Assembly (NCBI GenBank): GCA_009772965.1
Contig: WPAF01000016.1
Coordinates: 1-33,080, forward strand
Source: Candidatus Saganbacteria bacterium
Lineage (GTDB): Bacteria; Margulisbacteria; WOR-1; XYC2-FULL-46-14; WPAF01
Length of the DNA stretch: 33,080 nucleotides
Reading direction: 5' to 3'
Both the position numbers and the translations under genes were made by a program. Position 1 is the first letter of the stretch. Each line of letters starts with the position of its first letter. Below the pieces are notes generated by a model that was not told the DNA's origin, did no database searches, and saw nothing but the letters and a program-made list of their open reading frames with translations. Below are positions 8,583 to 16,771 of this stretch, piece by piece.

Positions 8583-9304
8583 AATAAGGTAAACTGCTCT
8601 CCTAAATAAAACTTCTTAGCTTCTTCAGACTCCGAAATATCCTTTGAGTTTCCGGCAACTAATATTTTCCCTTTGTGCATGATATACGCCCGATCGGTAA
8701 TTGCCAGCGTCTCGCGCACATTGTGGTCGGTAATTAAAACCCCTATGCCTTTTTGTTTTAAGTATTTAATAATTCCCTGTATATCATTCACCGTTTTTGG
8801 GTCAATGCCGGTAAACGGCTCATCGAGGAGCAGGAATGATGGATTTGTCGCAAGAGCTCGCGCAATCTCAACCCTTCTTTGTTCTCCGCCGGATAAAGTG
8901 TATGCTTTATGTTTTCTAAGACTAGTTACACCCAATTCATCAAGCAATGCAACCAGCCGCTTTTCATATTCGGATTTTGGTATTTCCGGTTTTAATTGCC
9001 AAAGGATTAATATATTTTCTTCAACTGTTAGCTTTCTGAATATTGAAGGTTCCTGGGGCAAATAACCGATTCCAGATTGAGATCTTTTGTGCATCGGAAG
9101 CATTGTGATTTCTCTTCCTTCATGAATGATTCTTCCTGAATCAGGCTTAACCAAGCCAACCGTCATATAAAAAGTTGTTGTTTTTCCAGCGCCGTTTGGC
9201 CCCAAAAGCCCAACCACCTCTCCCTGCGCCACCTCAATTGAAATATCATCCACAACCCTATGCCCATGATATGACTTAACCAGATTCTCAGCTTTTATAT
9301 ACAT
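8579..9304 (-). CDS. lptB: LPS export ABC transporter ATP-binding protein LptB
   Basis: This 241-residue ATPase powers extraction of LPS from the inner membrane. Visible motifs are Walker A GPNGAGKTT (35-43), Q-loop YLPQEPSIFRKL (81-92) with the SIFR signature of LptB, the ABC signature LSGGE (137-141), Walker B FLLLDEP (Glu162) and the switch His194 in ITDHN. The length matches the family. The ATG at 9304 is preceded by AAGGGGA about 7 bases upstream. The gene is followed by the lptF/G permease and preceded by trpD and a palindromic repeat, so it may use its own promoter in the 69-base gap. Confidence 0.95.
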   Translation of the reverse strand: MYIKAENLVKSYHGHRVVDDISIEVAQGEVVGLLGPNGAGKTTTFYMTVGLVKPDSGRIIHEGREITMLPMHKRSQSGIGYLPQEPSIFRKLTVEENILILWQLKPEIPKSEYEKRLVALLDELGVTSLRKHKAYTLSGGEQRRVEIARALATNPSFLLLDEPFTGIDPKTVNDIQGIIKYLKQKGIGVLITDHNVRETLAITDRAYIMHKGKILVAGNSKDISESEEAKKFYLGEQFTLL

Positions 9305-9364
9305 AATAATTTCCCCTTGATTGCAACCACACTATAATCCCCATACTAACAAACTTGATGTATT

Positions 9365-9384
9365 CCCCACACTTTAGTGTGGGG
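9365..9384. repeat. REP-like palindrome, copy 1, overlapping the end of trpD
   Basis: CCCCACACTTTAGTGTGGGG is a perfect palindrome that also occurs identically at 28838-28857 with matching flanks (ATT before, TGTC after). The related half-motif CCCCATACTA lies upstream at 9339-9348, as if a second unit had decayed. The palindrome supplies the last codons and the TAA stop (9376-9374) of trpD. With no T-tract it is not a standard terminator. Confidence 0.8.
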
Positions 9385-10396
9385 TGTCGCCTGTACCCTT
9401 CCTCAACGCTTCAAGTTTTTTAAATGCTTCGCCCAAAATAATCGATTCTTCAGCTAATTTAATCCCTTCTTTGATGCTTTTTGCTAAGCCGGAAATATAA
9501 ATTGCCGCCCCCGCATTAAGCAAAACAACGTCAAGCGCGGGACATTTTGTATGTTGTTCAAGGATATCAAGAGCAATCGATTTTGATTGTTCAACATTGC
9601 CTGCAGTTATCCTTTCCCTTTTGGCTTTTTTTATCCCGAAGTCTTCAGGTTTGACATAATAATTCTTTATTTTACCGCCAATCACTTCAGATATTTTAGT
9701 TTTATCAGAGATTGAAATTTCATCCAATCCATCCATTCCATAAACCACCAAAGCATGCTTAACTCCTAGCTTAAGTAAAACCTTTGCCATGATATCGGTT
9801 AGTTTTTCGGAGTATACGCCCAAAACCTGCCTGGCAGCCCCAGCTGGATTAGTCAGCGGCCCTAAAACATTAAAAATTGTCCTAAAGCCGATCTCCCGCC
9901 TGACCGGACCGGCATGCTTCATTGCCGGATGGAAATTCGGGGCATAAATAAAACCAAACCCCAAATCATCAATGCACTTTGCAACCCTTTCCGGCGAAAG
10001 GTCTATTTTAACGCCAAGCGCTTCCAGCAAATCAGCGCTTCCGCATTTTGAAGAAACCGAGCGGTTGCCGTGCTTCGCGATTTTAACCTGGGCTCCCGCG
10101 GCAACCAAGGCTGAAACGGTTGAAATATTAAAAGTGTGGGAAACATCTCCGCCGGTTCCGCAGGTATCAACTAAATTGCCGGCGTTTGGTTTTATTTTTA
10201 CTGCATGGGCAATCATTTGTTTTGCGAAACCAACTATTTCATCAACTGTTTCGCCTTTAATCCTAAGAGCGGTTAAAAGAGAAGCTATTTGGGTCTGATT
10301 TGCTTCTCCCCGCATGATCGTATCGGCAGTAAAAGCGGCTTCTTCGCAGGTGAGATTTTTTCCTTCAATAACTTTTAAAATTGCTTCTTTAATCAT
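9374..10396 (-). CDS. trpD: Anthranilate phosphoribosyltransferase TrpD
   Basis: TrpD joins anthranilate to PRPP in tryptophan synthesis. The protein has 340 residues, the usual length. It shows the PRPP-binding DTCGTGGD (77-84), NISTVSALVAAGAQVKIAKHGNRS with KHGNRSVSS (108-116), and later GPLTNPA and the acidic DGLDEIS. No other trp gene is in the window, so this is an isolated member between rel and lptB. The ATG at 10396 follows a TATAAT by 7 bases with no ribosome binding site, so a leaderless transcript is likely. The final residues GDTPH and the stop lie in a dispersed palindrome, so the native C-terminus has probably been replaced by the repeat. Confidence 0.94.
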   Translation of the reverse strand: MIKEAILKVIEGKNLTCEEAAFTADTIMRGEANQTQIASLLTALRIKGETVDEIVGFAKQMIAHAVKIKPNAGNLVDTCGTGGDVSHTFNISTVSALVAAGAQVKIAKHGNRSVSSKCGSADLLEALGVKIDLSPERVAKCIDDLGFGFIYAPNFHPAMKHAGPVRREIGFRTIFNVLGPLTNPAGAARQVLGVYSEKLTDIMAKVLLKLGVKHALVVYGMDGLDEISISDKTKISEVIGGKIKNYYVKPEDFGIKKAKRERITAGNVEQSKSIALDILEQHTKCPALDVVLLNAGAAIYISGLAKSIKEGIKLAEESIILGEAFKKLEALRKGTGDTPH

Positions 10397-10403
10397 CAGC
10401 TAA

Positions 10404-10412
10404 ATTATACCA
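10404..10412 (-). promoter_or_regulatory. Extended -10 promoter for trpD inside the rel stop codon
   Basis: On the minus strand TGG plus TATAAT (10409-10404) forms an extended -10. The rel stop TAA (10407-10405) lies within the box itself. The trpD ATG begins 7 bases downstream (10396), which predicts a leaderless mRNA made independently of the rel operon. Confidence 0.6.
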
Positions 10413-12546
10413 CGCTTGCCCTGCTTACATCATAAACATCGGCCACGTCTCTTATTGAGTGGATCACCTGTTTTAAATGTTCTATATTCTTTACATCAAT
10501 CACCAATTTTAAAAATGCCGTTGACCCTTTTTTCGTTTTAACGTCAACTGACACCACATTGGTTTTTGTATCAGAAATTTTTTCTAAAATATCATGGAGC
10601 GCGCCTACCCTGTCAAATGCTTCAACTTCTATTTCAACCGGATAATAAATATCCGCCTTCAGATCCCACTCAACTTTAACCAGCCTCTCGGGATCATATT
10701 TTACATTCTTGCAATCATGCCTGTGCACTGCGGCTCCCCTGCCTTTTGTTATATAGCCAACTATTTCATCTCCCGGCAGGGGCCGGCAGCATCTAGACAT
10801 TTTTATAAGAATTCCATCCATCCCCGCAACTTTTATTCCGTGTACAATTTTTCTTTTTCTTGGCCTCTTCAATAGCGGAGCGCCGGATAATTCTTCAACT
10901 CTATCCGCCGCGGGCATTTTTTCCCTTATTTTTTTGGCGCAGTCAAAAGCCGATAGCTCTCCATATCCCAGCGCCGCATAAAAATCATCCGTACTTTTTG
11001 CTTTCAATTCTGAAACCAGCCAATCAATGTTTTCAACGCTTAATACATTTTTAGGGTGTAGTTTTAACTTTTTTACTTCTTCTTCAAGGGTTTCTCTTCC
11101 TCTAATAATACTTTCATCGCGCTTCCGTCTCCTGAACCAGCTTTTTAACTTTGTCCTGGCGCCTGAGGTTTTAACAATATTCAGCCAATCAAGAGAAGGA
11201 TTGTCCGCCTTGCCGGTTATAATTTCAATAATTTCCCCATTTCTTAATTTATAATCAAGAGGCACTATCCTCCCGTCAACTTTCGCGCCCACAAAACGAT
11301 GCCCGACTTCAGTATGGACATGGTATGCAAAATCTATGGGAGTTGCGTTTAAAGGGAGCTGGATAACCGAGCCCTTTGGGGTAAATACAAAAACTTCATC
11401 AACAAACAAATCTATTTTTAAAGAGTCTAAAAAATCGCGCGCATCCTTTAATTCTGTTTGGGTTTCAAGCATTTGCCTGAACCAGCTCATTTTCTGGTCA
11501 AACCTTTTGTCAGTCAGCGCTTCCTTATATACCCAATGAGCCGCCACTCCATATTCGGAAACCCGATGCATTTCCTTTGTCCTGATTTGGACTTCTATCG
11601 GCTTCCCTTGATCGCCAATTACTGTGGTATGAAGAGATTGATATCCATTGCTTTTTGGAACCGCGATATAATCCCTGAATCTTCCGGGAATGGGCTTCCA
11701 TGTAGCATGGATTATCCCTAGCATCGCATAGCAGTCTCTTATGGATTCAACAATCGCCCTGACCGCGGTCATATCATATATCTCTTCAAATTCCAAATTC
11801 TGGTCGACCATTTTGCGGTAAATGCTGTAAAGATGTTTTGGCCTTCCATAAACATTCGCCTTTATTCCAACCTTGTTTATTGAATCACAGACATTATCGA
11901 TAAATTTTTTGATATAAACTTCGCGCGCTTCCCTGCTTTCCCCTACTTTCTTTTTTAACTCTTCATATTTTTCTTTTTCGATATGTGAAAAAGCCAAATC
12001 TTCAAGTTCCCATTTTAACCTCCACATCCCCAAACGATGGGCAAGCGGAGCAAAGATTTCCCTTGTCTCAAGTGAAGTTGCTAAAATTCTATCTGGCGGC
12101 AGGTATTTAAGCGTTCTCATGTTGTGAAGCCGATCTGCCAACTTTATAACAATAACGCGAAGATCTTCTCCCATTGCCACAAACATTTTTCTAAAATTTT
12201 CCGCCTGCCTAATCTCATGGGAACCATAAACTAATTGGCCAAGCTTGGTAACTCCTTCAACCAATTTGGCTATCTCCGGTGAAAAATTTTGTGATATTTC
12301 ATCAAAAGAAACATTTTCGTCTTCTATGGTGTCATGCAAAAGCGCCGCGGCAATTGAGGGTAAATCCTGCTCCAAATCCGCAAGATTATAAGCTACTTCC
12401 AAAGGATGGGAAATAAAAGGGTCGCCGGAAAGCCTAAGCCTATGCTTATGTTTTTCTTCGGCAAAAGTATACGCCTTATCGATCAACGAAAAATCCGCTT
12501 GAGGAAGATAAGAAAGAATTTTACTTTTTAATTCTTCTAGATTCAT
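10405..12546 (-). CDS. rel: Bifunctional (p)ppGpp synthetase/hydrolase (Rel/SpoT family)
   Basis: This 713-residue protein makes and degrades the alarmone ppGpp. The HD hydrolase domain is intact (His47 in ISHPLEVAY, His71-Asp72 in ALLHDTIED, then KLADRLHNMRTL). The synthetase domain has GRPKHLYSIYRKM and GRFRDYIAVPKSNGYQSLHT. The RFRD sequence corresponds to the basic RxKD loop of bifunctional enzymes, not the acidic ExDD of synthetase-only RelA. TGS (VFVFTPKGSVIQLPLNATP, near 395) and a C-terminal ACT domain complete the usual order. Its ATG overlaps the aldolase stop by 4 bases, placing it in the long minus-strand operon. The stop codon is embedded in the trpD -10 box. Confidence 0.95.
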   Translation of the reverse strand: MNLEELKSKILSYLPQADFSLIDKAYTFAEEKHKHRLRLSGDPFISHPLEVAYNLADLEQDLPSIAAALLHDTIEDENVSFDEISQNFSPEIAKLVEGVTKLGQLVYGSHEIRQAENFRKMFVAMGEDLRVIVIKLADRLHNMRTLKYLPPDRILATSLETREIFAPLAHRLGMWRLKWELEDLAFSHIEKEKYEELKKKVGESREAREVYIKKFIDNVCDSINKVGIKANVYGRPKHLYSIYRKMVDQNLEFEEIYDMTAVRAIVESIRDCYAMLGIIHATWKPIPGRFRDYIAVPKSNGYQSLHTTVIGDQGKPIEVQIRTKEMHRVSEYGVAAHWVYKEALTDKRFDQKMSWFRQMLETQTELKDARDFLDSLKIDLFVDEVFVFTPKGSVIQLPLNATPIDFAYHVHTEVGHRFVGAKVDGRIVPLDYKLRNGEIIEIITGKADNPSLDWLNIVKTSGARTKLKSWFRRRKRDESIIRGRETLEEEVKKLKLHPKNVLSVENIDWLVSELKAKSTDDFYAALGYGELSAFDCAKKIREKMPAADRVEELSGAPLLKRPRKRKIVHGIKVAGMDGILIKMSRCCRPLPGDEIVGYITKGRGAAVHRHDCKNVKYDPERLVKVEWDLKADIYYPVEIEVEAFDRVGALHDILEKISDTKTNVVSVDVKTKKGSTAFLKLVIDVKNIEHLKQVIHSIRDVADVYDVSRASVV

Positions 12547-13199
12547 CGCTTGTGATAGCGGGAGCGGTCCATCACGCCGATTCCCGGAGGAATCGCGCGC
12601 CTAATTTCTCTGGGTTTCTGGCTTTGCCCTTGGTTGATCCCGGGCTGCGGATGTGCGAGCATTCTGGAGATCACAATAATTTTACAGGTGTTTTCAAGTG
12701 TTGAGGTAAGCCTATAGCATTCTTCAATATCCTGTCCAATCGCAAAACTGCCGTGCCCTCTAATCATCGCCGCAACATAACCTGCCGCAAAAACCGGAGA
12801 CAGATATTTAATCACTTCTTCTGACCCAATCGAATCCCTCGCCCTTACAACAGGAATTGATTTCATGTAAAATTTCCCTTCGGCGTCCTGCGGAAGGATT
12901 TTTTCTTCACTCATTGAGAGTGATATCGCGTAAACCGGATGGGCATGGACAATGGCCAAAGCTTTACAGGATTTGTATATCGCGCGGTGGACAGGCAATT
13001 CAACAGAAGCTTCCTTGTCATTGTCCCCCGGCTCCATCCCGCATTCTATAACGCCGTCTTCTTCAAGTTTTGAGAGGATAGCTTTGGTTTTTGTAATATA
13101 AATTTTATCGCCCTGCCTTATGCTGATATTGCCTGCGCTCCCATGGATTAAACTTTCCGCATAAAGCATTTTTCCTATTTCTTTAAACTGGTCTTTCAT
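12543..13199 (-). CDS. Class II aldolase/adducin family protein
   Basis: This 218-residue zinc-dependent aldolase or epimerase has the family hallmarks. These are GNISIR (23-28), catalytic Glu67 in SVELPVHRAIY, the zinc ligands His85 and His87 in HAHP, and His149 in RGHGSF. The substrate is not fixed by sequence; L-fuculose-1-phosphate, ribulose-phosphate and methylthioribulose-type enzymes share this fold. A basic, proline-rich tail (about 183-218, ending GVMDRSRYHKR) extends beyond the fold. Its ATG shares TAATG with the kinase stop, so the kinase and aldolase are tightly coupled. The pair suggests phosphorylation then cleavage of a sugar, possibly 5-deoxyribose or methylthioribose salvage; that is inference. 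Confidence 0.88.
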   Translation of the reverse strand: MKDQFKEIGKMLYAESLIHGSAGNISIRQGDKIYITKTKAILSKLEEDGVIECGMEPGDNDKEASVELPVHRAIYKSCKALAIVHAHPVYAISLSMSEEKILPQDAEGKFYMKSIPVVRARDSIGSEEVIKYLSPVFAAGYVAAMIRGHGSFAIGQDIEECYRLTSTLENTCKIIVISRMLAHPQPGINQGQSQKPREIRRAIPPGIGVMDRSRYHKR

Positions 13200-14131
13200 T
13201 AATATCCCCCTAAGTGAATTGCCTGTAGTGCATCAAATTTTGAAAATCTTGCAAATTCCCCAAAACGATCAATAATCTCATGCTTTTTTAAAATTTTCAT
13301 CCTATCCATGCTGAAGTCTTCAATGTTAAAAGAAGCCATAACTGAACCTATTATTAATGCTTTCCTGACGCCGCCATCGCTTATATCATCAGTTTTTGCC
13401 AGGTAGCCAATAAAACCGCCGGCAAAAGAATCGCCGGCTCCTGTTGGATCTTTAAACATTTCCTGCGGATATGAAGGCACAGAAAAATGGTCGTCGTCTT
13501 TAAACAGCAAGGCGCCATGCTCGCCTTTCTTAATAATAACCGCTTTCGCCCCTAATTTCAACAATCTTCTTGCCGCAAGCGGAATGTTTGGAGTTTCCAT
13601 CAGCATTCGCACTTCTCCCTCATTTATGAGCATGTAATCCACTCTTTTAATAACTTCAAAAAGCGCTTTGCGTTTGCTTTTTATCCAAAAGTCCATAGTA
13701 TCCGCCGCGACTAGTTTTGGGCTTTCAAGCTGGTCTAAAATTTTCAATTGGATATCCGGATCTAAATTCGCCAAAAAAACATATTCCGCTTTTCTTGATT
13801 CAGCATCAAGCTGGGGATTGAATTCGGTTAAAACATTTAACTGGGTTTCTTTTGTATGGGCTTGGTTCATGTCAAATTCGTAATAGCCGCTCCAGCGGAA
13901 TGTTTTCCCATTAAGCTTGACCAATTTAGAAGTATCAATATTATGCCTTCCTAAAAGATCGAGATATTCTTGGGGGAAGTCTTCTCCAACAGGGGCAACA
14001 ATGCTAATTTTAGTAAAAAATCCGGCCGCAACCGCCGCGTGGGCGGAAGATCCGCCAAGAATATCGGTTTTTGTCCCAAAGGGCGTTTCAACGGTATCAA
14101 GCGCGATAGTCCCCACCATCAAAACATTCAT
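13199..14131 (-). CDS. PfkB family carbohydrate kinase
   Basis: This 310-residue ribokinase-type kinase opens with VGTIALDTVETPFG and the substrate-binding GGSSAHAAVAA. It shows the lid region GKTFRWSGYYEFDMNQAHT and ends with the ATP and catalytic motif DPTGAGDSFAGGFIG, with base Asp234. The FRWSG/TQLNV subgroup is usually annotated only as sugar kinase. I recall it near methylthioadenosine phosphorylase genes in other phyla, which would fit nucleoside-sugar salvage. It overlaps yggT by 4 bases upstream and the aldolase by one base downstream. Confidence 0.88.
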   Translation of the reverse strand: MNVLMVGTIALDTVETPFGTKTDILGGSSAHAAVAAGFFTKISIVAPVGEDFPQEYLDLLGRHNIDTSKLVKLNGKTFRWSGYYEFDMNQAHTKETQLNVLTEFNPQLDAESRKAEYVFLANLDPDIQLKILDQLESPKLVAADTMDFWIKSKRKALFEVIKRVDYMLINEGEVRMLMETPNIPLAARRLLKLGAKAVIIKKGEHGALLFKDDDHFSVPSYPQEMFKDPTGAGDSFAGGFIGYLAKTDDISDGGVRKALIIGSVMASFNIEDFSMDRMKILKKHEIIDRFGEFARFSKFDALQAIHLGGY

Positions 14132-14388
14132 TGAAATCCTCCAAGTAAATATATTATCAGTCTTTGTATGATAGCAAACACAAAAATTAAAATAAACGGC
14201 GACGCGTCAAACCCTAATTTGTTGGGCGGCAGTCCCTGGCGGATAGGGATCATAACCAGGTCAGTAATTTCATAAATCAATTTCAAATGTTCGCGATTGT
14301 GCGGGACAAATGGGAGCATTGCCCTTATTAATATGAGCAAATAAAAAACTCCAAACAAAATATTAATTAAAAATATTAAAAAATCCAT
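14128..14388 (-). CDS. yggT: YggT family membrane protein
   Basis: This small 86-residue protein has two hydrophobic helices (about 4-26 and 63-83). Between them lies the YggT core LPFVPHNREHLKLIYEITDL with VMIPIRQGLPP. It belongs to the YggT/Ycf19 family, which clusters with yggS, sepF and proC in many bacteria, as it does here, and is linked loosely to division or osmotic homeostasis. It sits 4 bases after the proC stop, and its own stop overlaps the kinase start. Confidence 0.9.
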   Translation of the reverse strand: MDFLIFLINILFGVFYLLILIRAMLPFVPHNREHLKLIYEITDLVMIPIRQGLPPNKLGFDASPFILIFVFAIIQRLIIYLLGGFQ

Positions 14389-14392
14389 TTTC

Positions 14393-15208
14393 TTAAGTCA
14401 ATTCTTGGCTAAGTTCTTTTGCGCGGTTTGCCGCAGATTTTACCGCCTCGCTAATAATGGTTTTAAATTCTTTTTTATATAACACATCCAAGCCGCGAAG
14501 GGTAGTCCCTCCCGGGGAAGAAACCATCTCAATTAACTCCTTGGGGTTTTTCCCTGCTGATAAAAGGGTTTTAGCGGCGCCGTATACTGTTTGGACAGCA
14601 AGCTTATAAGCCGCTTCTCTTTTTATCCCAACCGCCTCCCCCGCCTCAATCATTCCTTCCGCAAAAAGATATAAAAAGGCAGGCCCCGACCCTGACAATC
14701 CCGTAACCGCATCCAGATATCTTTCATCAATTTCAACAACATCCCCGATTAATTTTAATATCCCCAGGGCTTTCTTCTTGTCCGCTTCTTTTACTTTTTC
14801 TCCATAAGATATTGCCGTAATACCCTCTCCGATTAAAGCAGGATTATTCGGCATTGCCCTTATTATAGGATTGTTTTTAAAATTGTTCTTTAAGTATGAA
14901 ATTGGGATCCCGGCCGCAATTGAAATTATCAACTTTTCTTGTTTGATTTTTAAATCTTTTACCGCTTCTTTCATTGCCTGGGGTTTTACCGCAAAAATAA
15001 TTACATCTCCAAAATCAACCGCTTGTTGGTTACTATTAGTAACCCCTGCTTGAAAATTTTTCTTGATATAATCACGGCGGATTTTTTGGATGTCTGAAAC
15101 AATAATTTGTTTTTTTACAAGGCCTCTTAATAATGCTTCACACATTCGGCCGCCACCGATTATGGCAATTTTATCGGCGCGAAAAGAAAGGTTCTCTTTT
15201 TTCTTCAA
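14393..15208 (-). CDS. proC: Pyrroline-5-carboxylate reductase ProC
   Basis: ProC performs the last step of proline synthesis with NAD(P)H. The Rossmann motif KIAIIGGGRMCEALLRGL starts near residue 13. VIIFAVKPQAM and AMPNNPALIGEGITA follow, and the C-terminal signature runs VTGLSGSGPAFLYLF through VSSPGGTT. The total length is 271 residues. There is no ATG before the Rossmann strand. The start is a TTG at 15208, with GAGGAG about 8-10 bases upstream, inside the 3' end of sepF (38-base overlap). Confidence 0.93.
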   Translation of the reverse strand: MKKKENLSFRADKIAIIGGGRMCEALLRGLVKKQIIVSDIQKIRRDYIKKNFQAGVTNSNQQAVDFGDVIIFAVKPQAMKEAVKDLKIKQEKLIISIAAGIPISYLKNNFKNNPIIRAMPNNPALIGEGITAISYGEKVKEADKKKALGILKLIGDVVEIDERYLDAVTGLSGSGPAFLYLFAEGMIEAGEAVGIKREAAYKLAVQTVYGAAKTLLSAGKNPKELIEMVSSPGGTTLRGLDVLYKKEFKTIISEAVKSAANRAKELSQELT

Positions 15209-15617
15209 CCGAATTTATCTCCTCTTCCATGGACAACTTTCCCTCAGCATCAATGATATTTACTTCTCTTGAAGTAAATAAAAATATTGTTTCCCCGATT
15301 TTCATCATATGCCCGTCAATCGCATAAGCTGTCCCGCAGACAAAATCAATCAAACGGGTGCCTTCGGTTGAATCTAAATGCTTTAAATTGACAATAACAG
15401 GATTTCCGCGGCGCAAACTTGCGGAAATATTTAGCGAATCCTCATAAACCTTCGGCTCATAAACCATGATATCAGAGGCCGTTTCGCCATTTTTACTTTC
15501 CTTTTTGCCGCCCCTTAAAACAGAAGTTATTTCCATCTGCTTTACTCCCTGGGACTCGTATTCTTCCCCTTCTTCCAACCCGATAAAAGCCTTTGCCCGC
15601 TTAAAAAGACCTTCCAT
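15171..15617 (-). CDS. sepF: Cell division protein SepF
   Basis: This 148-residue protein has an N-terminal amphipathic membrane-binding segment (MEGLFKRAKAFIGL), a charged linker and the SepF core at about 52-125. The core includes VYEPKVYEDSLNISASLRRG, PVIVNLKHLD and RLIDFVCGTAYAIDG, then IGETIFLFTS. SepF bundles and anchors FtsZ polymers at the membrane in Gram-positives, cyanobacteria and many archaea. Its presence in a diderm with LPS export genes supports placing the host near Cyanobacteria. It lies 2 bases downstream of yggS in the usual yggS-sepF-yggT cluster. Confidence 0.95.
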   Translation of the reverse strand: MEGLFKRAKAFIGLEEGEEYESQGVKQMEITSVLRGGKKESKNGETASDIMVYEPKVYEDSLNISASLRRGNPVIVNLKHLDSTEGTRLIDFVCGTAYAIDGHMMKIGETIFLFTSREVNIIDAEGKLSMEEEINSVEEKREPFFSRR

Positions 15618-15619
15618 AT

Positions 15620-16267
15620 TTACGCCTCCGTAGTAAAAATTGCTCGGCCGACCCTTATTATATCAGAACCTTCTTCAATTGCAAAAGAATAATCATCGCT
15701 CATGCCCATGCTTAAATGTTTTATCTCCACATACCCCGACAATTGCAGATTATCTCTTAATTCGCGCAGTTTCTTAAAAGACGCTTTTATTTTTTCCGCG
15801 TCATCAGTCAACGGCCCCATGGTCATCAAGCCAGTTATTCTCAAGTTCGACAATTTAGATATTTCTTTAACTAAATCAACTGTTAATTCTGGTTTTATTC
15901 CGAATTTTGATGTTTCCTGCGATGTATTTACTTCAATAAATATTTCTATTTCTTTCTCTGCTCTTTTATTTATCTCCGTCGCAAGACCAATCGAATCAAC
16001 TGATTGGATAACATCAAATATTTTCAATGCGGCTTTTACTTTGTTAGTTTGCAGATGCCCTATCAGGTGCCATTTTATTTGCGGATATTTTGACTTAATT
16101 GCATCGTATTTTCCGGCTGCTTCTTGAACTTTGTTTTCCCCCACATCAGTTATTCCAGCTTCAATCGCTTCAAATATTTTTGGTATTTCAACATTTTTCG
16201 TAACCGCAATAATCCGCGCCAGACCGGCCTTTTCGCGCACTTTTGCAATATTTTGGGAGATAGTCAT
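15620..16267 (-). CDS. yggS: PLP homeostasis protein YggS/PLPBP
   Basis: This 215-residue alanine-racemase-fold protein binds pyridoxal phosphate through Lys24 in IAVTKNV. It carries DVGENKVQEA, the family signature KWHLIGHLQTNK, FIEVNTSQETSKFG, LSMGMSDDYSFAIEEGS and IRVGRAIF. It buffers PLP and is usually grouped with proC, sepF and yggT. The start is the ATG at 16267, which shares TAATG with the stop of the preceding small frame. A GTG at 16276 is in frame but less likely. Confidence 0.94.
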   Translation of the reverse strand: MTISQNIAKVREKAGLARIIAVTKNVEIPKIFEAIEAGITDVGENKVQEAAGKYDAIKSKYPQIKWHLIGHLQTNKVKAALKIFDVIQSVDSIGLATEINKRAEKEIEIFIEVNTSQETSKFGIKPELTVDLVKEISKLSNLRITGLMTMGPLTDDAEKIKASFKKLRELRDNLQLSGYVEIKHLSMGMSDDYSFAIEEGSDIIRVGRAIFTTEA

Positions 16268-16455
16268 TACAGGCACTTAGTATCAAAAACAACTCTGATT
16301 TCAGCCACTTTTTTTTCTTTCCTCATGGCATGAACTTCTTTGTTGATTTGTTGGATAGACAGCCCTTTACTCGGCGCTCTTTCCGCAAATTCAGTTGGAC
16401 GAAAAGGGGACAGCAAAGTTATTGTGCCGTTTTTCCCAATTTTAATATACTTCAT
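16267..16455 (-). pseudogene. Remnant of an AbrB-antitoxin/PIN-toxin locus
   Basis: This 62-codon frame looks like pieces of a toxin-antitoxin pair run together. The start (MKYIKIGKNGTITL) resembles the first hairpin of SpoVT/AbrB-type antitoxins. The middle (GLSIQQINKEVHAMRKEKK) resembles the helical tail of PIN-partner antitoxins. The end (IRVVFDTKCL, then stop) matches the opening strand of PIN-domain toxins (RVVxDTNVL) cut off after eight or nine residues. A toxin this short could not be active. It lies 7 bases after mntA, and its TAA overlaps the yggS ATG, so it may persist for translational coupling. Matches are by eye, so decay is likely rather than certain. Confidence 0.5.
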
Positions 16456-16462
16456 AATAAAT

Positions 16463-16771
16463 TCACTTTTTTGAGGAATAAAATACTATCCCTCTTCTTT
16501 TAATGTGATCAAGCAGATCTAAACTGCTTATTTGATCCAGGATTGAGAGGTCAAAGGAGTATGGCAATAGCAGATCATCAATTTCAATACTTATCTTATT
16601 AACCAGCGAAAGGTCTAGTTTTTTGCCTTTTAGAGTAATATCGATATCTGAACCTTTTTTAAAATCACCTTTCGCGCGTGATCCGTACAAGATGGCTTCT
16701 TCTACCTGGGAATATTGGGCAAAAATGTTATTTATTTTATTAATAGTTTCTTCTTTTAATCCATACTTCAT
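16463..16771 (-). CDS. mntA: MNT-domain nucleotidyltransferase antitoxin
   Basis: This 102-residue minimal nucleotidyltransferase has the motif GSRAKGDFKKGSDIDI: Gly30-Ser31, Asp42 and Asp44, with the third acidic residue probably Asp74 in YSFDLSIL. In studied HepT-MntA pairs, MntA AMPylates and silences the HEPN RNase toxin. All catalytic positions look intact. The ATG overlaps the hepT stop by 4 bases, the usual arrangement for the HI0073/HI0074 type. The pair sits between rpsB and the division cluster, a position consistent with a horizontally acquired module. Confidence 0.9.
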   Translation of the reverse strand: MKYGLKEETINKINNIFAQYSQVEEAILYGSRAKGDFKKGSDIDITLKGKKLDLSLVNKISIEIDDLLLPYSFDLSILDQISSLDLLDHIKRRGIVFYSSKK

